This document shows positions 19,815 to 28,274 of a DNA stretch of 64,000 bases, piece after piece (the first letter of the stretch is position 1; each line of letters starts with the position of its first letter). Source of the stretch: Caulobacter sp. Root1455. Lineage in GTDB: Bacteria > Pseudomonadota > Alphaproteobacteria > Caulobacterales > Caulobacteraceae. The notes under the pieces are model-generated. The model was not told where the DNA came from. It saw only the letters and a program-made list of their open reading frames with translations, and did no database searches. The DNA lies in assembly GCF_001426905.1 (NCBI RefSeq), contig NZ_LMFQ01000004.1, positions 45,844 to 109,843 on the forward strand. Direction: 5' to 3'. The translations under genes were made by a program, and so were the position numbers.

Positions 19815-20923
19815 GGCTTCGCGGGTTTGACCCGCGCGCCGTCGCGCAGGTCCTTGGGCGGAGACAGGATGATCCGCGCGCCCGGGGCCAGCCCCGAGAC
19901 GATCTCGGCCTGGTCGCCGCTCGCCGCGCCGACGACCACGGGAACCCGCCGGGCCTTGCCGTCCGCCTCGACCCAGACCGCGCCGTCGCGAATGGCGGTC
20001 GACGGGACGAGCCGGGCGTCGTCGCGGCGCGCCGTGACCAGGTTGAGCTCCACGGTCATGCCCGGGCGCAGGCGCGAAGCGGGCGGCAGGCCGACCCGCA
20101 CGCGGAAGACCCGCCCGATGGCGTCGCCGACGGGCGTGATCTGATCGATCCGCCCCTTGAACGTTTCCCCCGGGAAGCCGTCGGCGCGGATCAACGCCGT
20201 CTGGCCCACCGCCAGACGTGCCACGTCGCGCTCGTCGACGTCGGCCGTGACGCGCAGACGCGCCGGATCGGCCACCAGGAAGAGCACCTTCCCCGACTGG
20301 GCCAGGTCGCCCGGCTCGGCGTCTCGCCGCAGGATCCGTCCGGCGATCGGCGCGGTGATCCGGTAGTCGGCCAGGCGGGACCAGGCGCTCGCGGCGGCGG
20401 CTTCGGCGGCCTTGCGCTGGGCCTGGGCGTCCTCGTCGGCGGCCGGCGCGGCGAACCCGGCCTGCAGCAGGCGCTGGGTCCGGGCGGCGATGACCCGGGC
20501 CTGGGCGGCCTGGGCCTCGACCTGCATCGCCGTGCCGCGTTGAGGACCGTCTTCCAGCTGGGCCAGAACCTGACCGCGCCGGACGACCTGGCCTTCTTCG
20601 ACGGCCACGCTGCGGATCGGCGCGGTGGTCACCGGCGCGACATGGGCCTGGCGGGCGTGCTCGACCACGCCCGAGGCGTAGACCACGTCCACGGCCGCGC
20701 CCAGGCGGACCTGGCCGATCTGCACCGGGCGCGAACCCAGCAAGACGGTCAGGCCGACCAGCACGATTCCAATCAGGGCCGCTCCGGCGGCGGCGATCCG
20801 CCACCGCCGGGCGGCCGACCCGCGGACGGGCGTGACGACGGCGGGCAGGATGGACTTGACCAAGACGGGCTGCGTCACGGCGGGCCGGGTCGCATCGACC
20901 GGGGAAGCGGAAGCCTCGTTCAA
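19811..20923 (-). CDS. membrane-fusion protein of ABC exporter (HlyD/RND-adaptor type)
   Basis: A periplasmic adaptor. No suitable ATG exists. TTG 20923 is chosen because GGAG lies 6 bases upstream, and it gives 370 residues. The order is a short cytoplasmic N-terminus, one TM anchor (AAAGALIGIVLVGLTVLL region), a barrel-sandwich/lipoyl half (TTAPIRSVAVEEGQVVRRGQVLAQLE), an alpha-helical hairpin rich in Ala/Gln, the second half (YRITAPIAGRILRRDAEPGDL) and a beta-barrel domain. It links the FtsX-like permease to the envelope and probably an outer-membrane channel encoded elsewhere. It is the first gene of the exporter operon and diverges from a small exported protein. Confidence 0.88.
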   Translation of the reverse strand: MNEASASPVDATRPAVTQPVLVKSILPAVVTPVRGSAARRWRIAAAGAALIGIVLVGLTVLLGSRPVQIGQVRLGAAVDVVYASGVVEHARQAHVAPVTTAPIRSVAVEEGQVVRRGQVLAQLEDGPQRGTAMQVEAQAAQARVIAARTQRLLQAGFAAPAADEDAQAQRKAAEAAAASAWSRLADYRITAPIAGRILRRDAEPGDLAQSGKVLFLVADPARLRVTADVDERDVARLAVGQTALIRADGFPGETFKGRIDQITPVGDAIGRVFRVRVGLPPASRLRPGMTVELNLVTARRDDARLVPSTAIRDGAVWVEADGKARRVPVVVGAASGDQAEIVSGLAPGARIILSPPKDLRDGARVKPAKP

Positions 20924-21068
20924 GATCGTCTCCAGGCGATCGCGCCCGTGGGCGGGACGGGACTCGTCGCCAAATCGATCCTGCCTGATCGAACGTCGTC
21001 CGCGTTTGCCGGAGATCAATTTCAGGCGGCGTCGATCGGTCAGGATGGGGCGGTCATAGGAGGCCCGA

Positions 21069-21527
21069 TTGCGACCCTCACATCCCTGGATCCTGATCGG
21101 GCTGTCGAGCCTGGTCCTGGCGACCTGCGGCCCCGTCGGGCCCGCTCGCGCCGAGCAGCCCCGTCCTCCGCCGGACGCGGTGGCCACCTTCGACGCCGAC
21201 ACCATGGCGTTGGGGGTGGGCTACAGCTGGGGCAGCGGACGCCTGAGCTTCCACGGGCACGACCACGACTTCACCATCGTCGGGCTGAGCCTGGTTGGCG
21301 TCGGCGCCGAGCAGGTGGAAGGAACGGCCGAGGTCCGCAACCTCCGGAACGTGGAGGATTTCGAGGGCGTCTACGTCCTGGCGGGGGCGAGCGGCTCCTT
21401 TATCATCCTCAGCGGCGCCACGGCGGTCCTGCGCAACGCCAAGGGCGTGGAGATCCGGGTCAAGGCCCGCGGGCAGGGGCTGAACATCGCCGTCGCCGCC
21501 GGCGGGGTCCGGGTCAGGCTCGGCTGA
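21069..21527 (+). CDS. small exported protein of unknown function
   Basis: A 152-residue protein starting at TTG 21069, with TAGGAGG 5 bases upstream. The N-terminus is a signal peptide with a Cys in LATCGP, close to a lipobox but with Thr at -1, so lipidation is doubtful. The mature part is beta-rich (GVGYSWGSGRLSFHG, FTIVGLSLVGVGAEQVEG, ATAVLRNAKGVEIRV) and probably forms a small barrel or sandwich. Similar exported proteins exist in other proteobacteria, but I cannot name a function. It is transcribed divergently from the ABC exporter, 145 bases away, and may share regulation. Confidence 0.75.
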   Translation: MRPSHPWILIGLSSLVLATCGPVGPARAEQPRPPPDAVATFDADTMALGVGYSWGSGRLSFHGHDHDFTIVGLSLVGVGAEQVEGTAEVRNLRNVEDFEGVYVLAGASGSFIILSGATAVLRNAKGVEIRVKARGQGLNIAVAAGGVRVRLG

Positions 21528-21694
21528 CGAGCGATCGATCGCCGCGCGGCGGGCCGCGGAATTTGATCTGAGTCACGATGCGGGTCCGCGCGTCGCGCGA
21601 GGGTCGGGGCGACGGAGGTCCCGCCCGTGCAGTCGGACACGAAAGCCCGACGGTCGATGGCGGCGCCTCCCTTCTTTCGTCGAAGGCTGACCCG

Positions 21695-23323
21695 ATGACC
21701 CCGATCCTGACCTTTCATGGCGCCGCCGGATGCGTGACCGGTTCTTGCGCCCGCGTGCAGACCGGCCAGGCGACCCTTCTGATCGATTGCGGCATGTTCC
21801 AGGGCTCCAAGACCCTGAAGGCGCTGAACTACGGCGACTTTCCCTTTGATCCGCGCGAGATCGACGCGGTGCTGCTGACCCACGCCCATGTCGACCATTC
21901 GGGCCTGCTGCCCAAGCTGATGCGCGCCGGCTACGAGGGGCCCATCTACGCCACCGCCGCCACGCGCGATCTGTGCGCGGTGATGCTGGTCGACGCGGGC
22001 GGCATCCAGGAGGCCGAGGTCGCCTCGCTCAACCGCCGCAACCAGCGGCGCGGCCTGACTCAGGTCGAACCGATCTACACGGCCGCCGACGGCAAGGCGA
22101 TCATGCCGCAGTTTCGCAAGGTCAAGCTGGGCGAGGCCGTCGCCGTCGCGCCCGGCGTCACCGCCACCTACTGGGAGGCGGGACACATCCTGGGCGCGGC
22201 GTCCATCGCCCTGGAGGTCGAAACCGACACCGGCCGCCAGAGCCTGCTGTTTTCGGGCGACATCGGATCTGGGGGCAGCCTGTTCGTGGGCGATCCGCAA
22301 GGGCCCCAGGGCGTCGACCACCTGGTGGTGGAATCCACCTATGGCGACCGGGACCGTATCGGCGGCGACGCGGCTTCGCGGCGTTCGGCCCTGGCCGAGG
22401 AACTGAAGGCCGCGCACGCCGCCGGCGGGCCGCTGCTGATCCCGGCCTTCGCCGTCGAGCGCAGCCAGGAGCTGCTGGTCGATCTGCTGGCCCTGATGGA
22501 GGAGGGACGCGCGCCGCGCGGCGACATCTTCCTGGATTCGCCCCTGGCCATCGAGGCCAGCAAGGTCTTCCAGGATCGCGGCTGGAACGCCCAGGCCCAG
22601 GTCAATCCGTTCGCGGCCGTCCGACCTTCGGAGAACCTGCACTTCCTGGATCGGCCCTGGGACAGCGACGGGCTGGAAAAGCTGTCGGGCTGGCACATCA
22701 TCCTGGCGGCCAGCGGCATGTGCGACGCCGGCCGCATTCGCAAGCACCTCAAGCGCCTGCTGTGGCGCAAGGAGGTCACCGTCCTGCTCTGCGGATACCA
22801 GGCCGTCGGCACGCTGGGGCGGCTGATCTCCGACGGCGCGCCGCGCGTCAGCATCCAGGGCGACGAGGTGCGGGTGCGCGCCAGGATCCGCAAGCTGGAG
22901 GCCTATTCGGCCCACGCGGACGCCAGCGGTCTGGTCCGCTGGGTCAAGGCGCGGGGGCCCGTCGCCGGCTCGATCTTCCTGGCCCATGGCGAGCCCGAGG
23001 CGACCGCCGGCTTGAAGCGGCGGCTCGTCGAGGCGGGTCTGACCGAGGACCAGATCCTGGTTCCGGAACTCGACGAAGGCTTCGCCCTGGCGCCTGGCCG
23101 CGCTCTGCCCCAGGACCGGCCGGCCCGGCGCCTGCCGCCCCAGGCCGTCTCGCGGCTGGATTGGCACAATGATCGCGCGGCGTTCAATCTCGCCCTCAAC
23201 GCCGCCCTGCAGTCGGCGCCGGACGACGCCGCGCGCGAGCGGTTGCTGGCCGCCCTGCAAGCGGCGCTGGGCGCGCCTTCGGACCGCCGTTCTGGCTCGC
23301 CGGCGCCGCCTGACGCCCTCTAG
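21695..23323 (+). CDS. beta-CASP metallo-beta-lactamase-fold hydrolase (RNase-like)
   Basis: A 542-residue protein. The metal-binding motif HAHVDHSG is at 63-70, with GCVTGSC near the N-terminus. The beta-CASP domain follows (IPAFAVERSQELL, ASGMCDAGRIRKHLKRLL), then the RMMBL-like motif YSAHADASGL and the final His in FLAHGEPEA. Family members are exo- or endoribonucleases related to CPSF73/RNase J, though bacterial YSH1-type members often lack a known substrate. ATG 21695 opens the conserved domain. The ribosome-binding site is weak. The last 4 bases overlap the stop of the convergent Nudix gene. Confidence 0.9.
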   Translation: MTPILTFHGAAGCVTGSCARVQTGQATLLIDCGMFQGSKTLKALNYGDFPFDPREIDAVLLTHAHVDHSGLLPKLMRAGYEGPIYATAATRDLCAVMLVDAGGIQEAEVASLNRRNQRRGLTQVEPIYTAADGKAIMPQFRKVKLGEAVAVAPGVTATYWEAGHILGAASIALEVETDTGRQSLLFSGDIGSGGSLFVGDPQGPQGVDHLVVESTYGDRDRIGGDAASRRSALAEELKAAHAAGGPLLIPAFAVERSQELLVDLLALMEEGRAPRGDIFLDSPLAIEASKVFQDRGWNAQAQVNPFAAVRPSENLHFLDRPWDSDGLEKLSGWHIILAASGMCDAGRIRKHLKRLLWRKEVTVLLCGYQAVGTLGRLISDGAPRVSIQGDEVRVRARIRKLEAYSAHADASGLVRWVKARGPVAGSIFLAHGEPEATAGLKRRLVEAGLTEDQILVPELDEGFALAPGRALPQDRPARRLPPQAVSRLDWHNDRAAFNLALNAALQSAPDDAARERLLAALQAALGAPSDRRSGSPAPPDAL

Positions 23324-23784
23324 GGCGCGGCGATCCTGGAGGCGGCCTCGACCAGGATCGGCCGCTGGGCCGCCAGGATCTTGTCGAGCGCGGCGGCCAG
23401 ATCGAAATAGGCCACCGCGTCGATCTCGGGCGTGTCGATCCAAACCCCCGATCGCGGGGGCCATTGCAGCCGAAACGTCCCGCTGTGAAATCCTCCCAGG
23501 TCGAGATCGGCCCGCGCGAGCCACGGGGTAATGATCTTGCCGCGATAGGCCTGTCTCGGCGTGAGCGGCTGGAGCGGAGCCGTCAGCGTCAAGCCCGTTT
23601 CTTCCTGGAACTCGCGTCGCGCGGCGACCTCCGCCGTTTCGCCCGGCTCGATCAGACCCTTGGGGATCGACCAGACTCCCGCGTCGCGGCGCCGCCAGAA
23701 CGGACCGCCGGGATGGGCCAGAAGAAAGCGCGGATCGTGGGCGTCTCCGCGCCACACGAGGACGCCGGCGGCGTGCTGGGGCAT
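23320..23784 (-). CDS. Nudix hydrolase
   Basis: A 154-residue protein with a complete Nudix box at about 43-65 (G-x5-E-x7-REFQEETGL), in which the metal-binding Glu residues are intact. It opens with QHAAGVLVWRG, and WSIPKG precedes the box, as in NUDIX proteins that hydrolyse diadenosine polyphosphates or damaged nucleotides. ATG 23784 fits the usual start before the first strand. It is co-oriented with the trehalase gene 83 bases upstream but is probably unrelated in function. Confidence 0.9.
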   Translation of the reverse strand: MPQHAAGVLVWRGDAHDPRFLLAHPGGPFWRRRDAGVWSIPKGLIEPGETAEVAARREFQEETGLTLTAPLQPLTPRQAYRGKIITPWLARADLDLGGFHSGTFRLQWPPRSGVWIDTPEIDAVAYFDLAAALDKILAAQRPILVEAASRIAAP

Positions 23785-23867
23785 AGGCTTATCCTGAGGG
23801 CGCCGGCGGCCGGCGACAAGGCGGGCGTGACCGGCGCCAGCCCTGACGTCGCTTGGCCAATCGATCC

Positions 23868-25466
23868 TCACGGAGCGGGATAGAGCTCCAGCAGCGCCCG
23901 CGTCACGCCGTTGGTCCAGCCAAAGCCGTCCTGCAGCGGATACTCCCCACCGCCGCCGGCCTTGGCCTCTTCGACATCGTACTTCTCCAGCATCTTGCCG
24001 CTGGCCCGGTATTCGCGGTCGACCGTGGCCAGCCAGCGCTCGCCGATGTCCTTGGCCAGGGCCTCCTCGCCGTAGCGGCGCAGGCCCGAGACCGCCACCC
24101 ACTGCAGCGGGGCCCAGCCGTTGGGGGTGTCCCACTGCTGTCCGGTCGAGACGGTGGTGGTGCGCAGGCCGCCGGGGGCCAGCAGCAGGGCGCGGGTGCT
24201 CGCCGTCACCGCCTTGGCCTGGTCGGCGCTCGCGGCTCCGACGAACAGCGGATACAGGGTCGCGGCGCTGGGATGGTCCAGCCGTGCCCGCTCGCGCCAC
24301 TGGTAGTCCAGATAGAGGCCGCGCGGGGCGTCCCAGAGATAGGCGTCCATCGCCGTCCGGCGGGCCTTGGCGCGGCCGCTGAACTCGGCGACGCAAGGCG
24401 CGTCCGCCAGGTCGGCGCAGCCCTGGGCGATCGCCGTTTCCAGACCGTAGATCAGGGCGTTGAGGTCGATGGGGATGATCGAGGTGGTCTGGATGGTCTT
24501 CAGGCTCTTGCCGTCGGCCAGCCAGCGTGAGCTGAAGTCCCAGCCGCTTTCGGCGCTGGAGCGCAGGTCGCGGAAGACCTCGCCGGCCGGGCGGTCGGCG
24601 ACCTCGCGCGCCGTCAGCACGTCCTCGCGATAGGACTCGTCGCGCGGCGTGGCCCGGTCGTCGGCGTAGCGGTTGAGGACCGCGCCGTCGGGCAGGGCCA
24701 CCACGCGGCGATAGGCCTGGCCGGGCGCCAGGGTCTTCTCGCCGTCCATCCAGAAGGCGTGCTCTCGGCGCATCAAGTCCAGGCGAGCCTTGAACCGCGC
24801 CTTGTCGGTCTTATCCGCCAGACCCACCATGGCGAAGTAGAACGGCGGCTGCGAGCGGCTGAGATAGTAGGTGCGCGTGCCGTTGGGGATGTGGCCGTAG
24901 CGGTCGATCAGCCCGCCGAAGTCATCGACCATGTTCTCGACCGCCTCGGTCCTGCCGTCGGCCGCCAGGCCCAGCAGGGTGAAGTAGCTGTCCCAGTAGT
25001 ACATCTCGCGGAAGCGCCCGCCGGGCACCACGAACGGCTTGTCCAGCGGCAGGGCGCTGTCGCCGTCGACCGCCTTGACCGGCGGCCGGGTCAGCACCGG
25101 CCACAGGGCGGCGATGTGGGCCTTCAGCGTGGTGCGGTCCTTGGACGGCGGCGGAGCGGGCGTGCTTTGCGGCACGACAAAGTTGGCGGTCACGAAGCGC
25201 TTCAACTCGGCGTCGGTGAAGGTCGCGTGGGCGCGGTAGGCGGCCAGGATCTGGGCCGGGGGGCGCTTGGGCGAGGCGTCGACGAAGGTCTTGCCGTCCG
25301 GGAACAGCTTGCGCATCTGCACCTGGTGGAACAGCTCGGCATAGGTGTCGGCGGGGGAGGGGATCTCGCTGGCCTTGGGGCGCGCGGTCTGGGGCGCTTG
25401 AGCGAGCGCGGGCGCGGCGAGGGTGAGCCAGACGGCGGAGGCGATCAGGACGTGGCGACGGTTCAC
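23868..25466 (-). CDS. treA: periplasmic trehalase, GH37
   Basis: A 532-residue exported enzyme that splits trehalose to two glucose. The signal peptide is at 1-22 (ending ALAQ). Both family signatures are present, GGRFREMYYWDSYF around 150 and QWDTPNGWAP around 445. The catalytic Asp310 is in SGWDFSSRW, and the C-terminal GGGGEYPLQDGFGWTNGV holds the second catalytic region. Length and residue numbering track E. coli TreA closely. It lies 157 bases downstream of an STN-type TonB receptor gene, beyond three hairpins. The pairing suggests that a trehalose-containing ligand is imported and cut in the periplasm. Confidence 0.95.
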   Translation of the reverse strand: MNRRHVLIASAVWLTLAAPALAQAPQTARPKASEIPSPADTYAELFHQVQMRKLFPDGKTFVDASPKRPPAQILAAYRAHATFTDAELKRFVTANFVVPQSTPAPPPSKDRTTLKAHIAALWPVLTRPPVKAVDGDSALPLDKPFVVPGGRFREMYYWDSYFTLLGLAADGRTEAVENMVDDFGGLIDRYGHIPNGTRTYYLSRSQPPFYFAMVGLADKTDKARFKARLDLMRREHAFWMDGEKTLAPGQAYRRVVALPDGAVLNRYADDRATPRDESYREDVLTAREVADRPAGEVFRDLRSSAESGWDFSSRWLADGKSLKTIQTTSIIPIDLNALIYGLETAIAQGCADLADAPCVAEFSGRAKARRTAMDAYLWDAPRGLYLDYQWRERARLDHPSAATLYPLFVGAASADQAKAVTASTRALLLAPGGLRTTTVSTGQQWDTPNGWAPLQWVAVSGLRRYGEEALAKDIGERWLATVDREYRASGKMLEKYDVEEAKAGGGGEYPLQDGFGWTNGVTRALLELYPAP

Positions 25467-25513
25467 GGCGTTCCTCCGGAAGGCAGACAGCTCAAGCTTT
25501 AAACGGGAAAAGC

Positions 25514-25604
25514 GCGGATCGGGTCCGATGAGGGACCCGATCCGCCAGCAGGGGTTGCTGGGGGAGCAACCCGTCCGCCGGGCCGCTGGGGGCGGTCCGG
25601 CGGA
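25514..25604 (-). terminator. three tandem hairpins, last one terminator-like, between TonB receptor and trehalase
   Basis: In the direction of transcription, the stems are TCCGCCGG/CCGGCGGA (25597-25604 with 25574-25581), GGGTTGCT/AGCAACCC (25552-25559, 25565-25572), and a perfect 13-bp stem (25514-25526, 25533-25545) that is followed on the minus strand by GCTTTTCCCGTTT. The last is a plausible intrinsic terminator or attenuator that lowers trehalase expression relative to the receptor. Confidence 0.75.
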
Positions 25605-25623
25605 TCCTGATCGGGAGAACCGG

Positions 25624-28218
25624 TCAGAAGTTGTAGCCGACGCTGACCTTGAACGACCGGCCCAGGATCGGGCGGGCGTTGGCCCCGCTGGTCGAGCGCG
25701 GGTCGCCCTCGGTCAGGCCGTGGCTGTCGGTGAGGTTGTCGCCCGAGACCTGGACGGTGAAGTCGGCGACGTCGAAGATCGCGCCCAGGTCGATCTTGGT
25801 GTAGCCCTTCAGCACCTGGCTGTTGGCGTTGTCGGCGAAGCGGTCGTCCACCGCGCTGACCGTGCCGTAGAAGGTCGACTCCACCGAGCCCAGGGTCACG
25901 TCATAGCTGGGGGTGAAGCGGATCATCCAGTCGGGCTGGCGCTGGGCGCTGTTGCCCTTGTTGGCCGGGATCGACGACTTGGTGATCTCGGTCTTCTGGA
26001 ACGTGCCGTTCAGGGCCAGCGACAGGCCGAAGTCCGAGCGCCAGCGGCCGTCCAGCTCAAGCCCGTGGGCCTTGTTGCTGTTGCTCTCCTGGATGCCGCC
26101 GACGTCGGCGAACTTGGCGCCCTTGAACTCGTTGGCGAAGCCGGTGGCGTAGAGCTCGAACGGCCCGCTGCGCAGCTTGTAGCCCAGCTCGTACTGGTCG
26201 ACCGACAGGGTGTCGGTCAGGCCTTCGCGGAAGTTGTCGAAGCTGGGGAACTTGTAGCCGCGCGAATAGCGGCCGAACACGCCCGACACGCTGTTGATGT
26301 CGTAGTTCACCCCGACCGTGTAGCTGGTCTTGCTGTTGCTGTAGTCGGTGGTGCGCGGGGCCAGGCCGTCGGGGAAGCCGGGGCCGTCGTCGACCACGTA
26401 GTCGGTCTGGAAGCGCTCGCGGCGCACGCCCAGGTCGATGCGCAGCGGATCGATCACCTGCCAGGAGTCGGCCAGGTAGAGGGCGTCCACCCGCCCGTCG
26501 CCGGCCGAGGTCAGGCCGAACTTGAAGCAGCTGGAAGTGCTGCCGGCCGTGGCCAGGTCGGCGCAGGTGACCGGGGCGGCCAGGTAGTCGCCGTTGGCCT
26601 TGACCTGCATCGGCTCGACATTGCCGATCGTCCAGAAGTCGTCTGACTTGAAGCTGGATGCGTAGTAGCCGGCCGACAACTGGTGGGTTCCCACCGTCTT
26701 GCCGATCGACAGGTCGTTGGTCAGGGCCTTGATCTTCTTCTCGACGATCCAGGCGCCCCAGTTCTGGACGTAGTCGTTGGGGCCCAGGGCCGCGCCGCCG
26801 CGCGTCGAGATCGTGCCGGGCACGACGGTGTTCAGCGAGGCGACCGTGATCGCCGCCCCGTCCGGCACCAGGCCGTAGGTGTTGGCGTCGCCGTCGGTCA
26901 GGCTGAAGCGGTCGCGCACGGTCCAGCCGTCGCCGAACTCGTGCTCGAACCCGCCGCCGGCCACGAAGCCCTTGAAGCCCCGGCCGTCGGCCAAGTCGAA
27001 GTTGCGGGTCGCGCCGGCGGCGTTGATCTGCAGGGTGTGGAAACGGCTGGCCTCGCCGATCTGGGTGTAGGTCCCCTTGTCGACGCCGGGCACGTTGATG
27101 GCGAAGGGCAGGTACCAGGCGCCGTGGTCGTCGGTGTAGCGGGCGTAGAGGTTGAGCTTGCCGTGCTCCATTCGCTTGGTGATGTTGACCGTGAACTGCT
27201 GGCCGACCTCGCTGTCGAACTGGGTGTCGCGCACCCCCGGTGAGGTGGTCGCATAGCCGCCGACCATGAAATAGAGGTCGTCGGCCAGCTTGCCGCTCAG
27301 CAGGCCGTCGACGCGGCGCAGGTCGTAGTCGGAGGTCGAGAGCTTGACCAGGCCGTGGGTTTCCTCGCCGCCTTCCTTGAGCTGGAAGTTGGTGGTCAGG
27401 CCCGGCTGGCCGTTGGAGAAGATCGGGTTGGGGCCGCCGCGCAGGGCCTCCATACGCGAGATCGTCTCGTCGACCCGGAAGATCGAGCTGTTCTCCAGGA
27501 ACGACAGGGTCGAGGGCGGATAGATCGGCGAGCCCTGCAGCTGGATGGTCAGGAACTCGGCGTCGCCGGTGGCGGGGAAGCCGCGCACGAAGACGTTGGC
27601 GCCGGCCACGCCGCCCGAGGTCTCGACCCAGACGCCGGGCACCAGGGTCAGCAGTTCGGCGGTGCTCTTGGGCGAGGCCTTGGTGATGTCGTCGGCGTTG
27701 ACGGTGGTGACCGCGAAGCTGGCGGCCAGCTTGTCGATGCCCTTGCCGCCGGGGGTGCCGACCACGATCACCTCCTCGACCTGGGCCGGGGTCTCGGGCT
27801 CGGATTCGACGGCCGTGGCGGGCGCGGCCTGGCTCTGGGCGCTGGTCGCCACCAGCAGGGTCTTGGCGCGAATGGCGTAGACGCCGCTGGCGGTCGGCTG
27901 GGCGCTGAGGCCCGTGCCGTTCAGCAGGCGCTTGAGGCCGGCCTCGGCGGTGTAGGCGCCGGACAGGGCCGGGGCGCGCTTGCCGCGCACGCTGGCCTCG
28001 TCGAAGGCCAGCTGCTGGCCCGAGGCCTGGCCGAAGGCCCGCAGGGCGCTGCTCAGGTCCTGGGCGGGAATGTCGAAGCTGTAGGTGGACCCTCTCGTCT
28101 GCTGAGGGGTCTGCTGGGCGTGAACGGCGGCGGGGGCGGCCAGCAGCATCAGGGCCGCGACGGCGGTGGAGCCCCAGGCCAGACGACGGTCGAACGGCTT
28201 GGACAGCGACTTGGGCAT
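25624..28218 (-). CDS. TonB-dependent transducer/receptor with STN signalling domain
   Basis: An 864-residue FecA-like receptor. The signal peptide is at 1-35. An STN domain at about 45-118 (YSFDIPAQDLSSALRAFG, then ALSGAYTAEAGLKRLL) contacts the FecR anti-sigma factor. A TonB-box-like VEEVIVVG is at 147-154, followed by plug and barrel, ending SVGYNF. The presence of FecI and FecR genes directly upstream makes it a surface-signalling receptor whose ligand induces its own operon. The partner gene downstream is a trehalase, so the ligand may be trehalose-based rather than a ferric siderophore, although iron-chelate uptake is not excluded. GGGAGGGAAGAC precedes ATG 28218. Confidence 0.93.
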   Translation of the reverse strand: MPKSLSKPFDRRLAWGSTAVAALMLLAAPAAVHAQQTPQQTRGSTYSFDIPAQDLSSALRAFGQASGQQLAFDEASVRGKRAPALSGAYTAEAGLKRLLNGTGLSAQPTASGVYAIRAKTLLVATSAQSQAAPATAVESEPETPAQVEEVIVVGTPGGKGIDKLAASFAVTTVNADDITKASPKSTAELLTLVPGVWVETSGGVAGANVFVRGFPATGDAEFLTIQLQGSPIYPPSTLSFLENSSIFRVDETISRMEALRGGPNPIFSNGQPGLTTNFQLKEGGEETHGLVKLSTSDYDLRRVDGLLSGKLADDLYFMVGGYATTSPGVRDTQFDSEVGQQFTVNITKRMEHGKLNLYARYTDDHGAWYLPFAINVPGVDKGTYTQIGEASRFHTLQINAAGATRNFDLADGRGFKGFVAGGGFEHEFGDGWTVRDRFSLTDGDANTYGLVPDGAAITVASLNTVVPGTISTRGGAALGPNDYVQNWGAWIVEKKIKALTNDLSIGKTVGTHQLSAGYYASSFKSDDFWTIGNVEPMQVKANGDYLAAPVTCADLATAGSTSSCFKFGLTSAGDGRVDALYLADSWQVIDPLRIDLGVRRERFQTDYVVDDGPGFPDGLAPRTTDYSNSKTSYTVGVNYDINSVSGVFGRYSRGYKFPSFDNFREGLTDTLSVDQYELGYKLRSGPFELYATGFANEFKGAKFADVGGIQESNSNKAHGLELDGRWRSDFGLSLALNGTFQKTEITKSSIPANKGNSAQRQPDWMIRFTPSYDVTLGSVESTFYGTVSAVDDRFADNANSQVLKGYTKIDLGAIFDVADFTVQVSGDNLTDSHGLTEGDPRSTSGANARPILGRSFKVSVGYNF

Positions 28219-28274
28219 TGTCTTCCCTCCCTATGCGCCGACGTTGATTGCGGCGCTTTGGAAGGTGAGACGCC

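Noticed and set aside
28230..28262. GC-rich inverted repeat between the FecR and receptor genes as a terminator
   Set aside because: The stem is short and followed by the receptor ribosome-binding site with no U-run. It probably has no terminator role.
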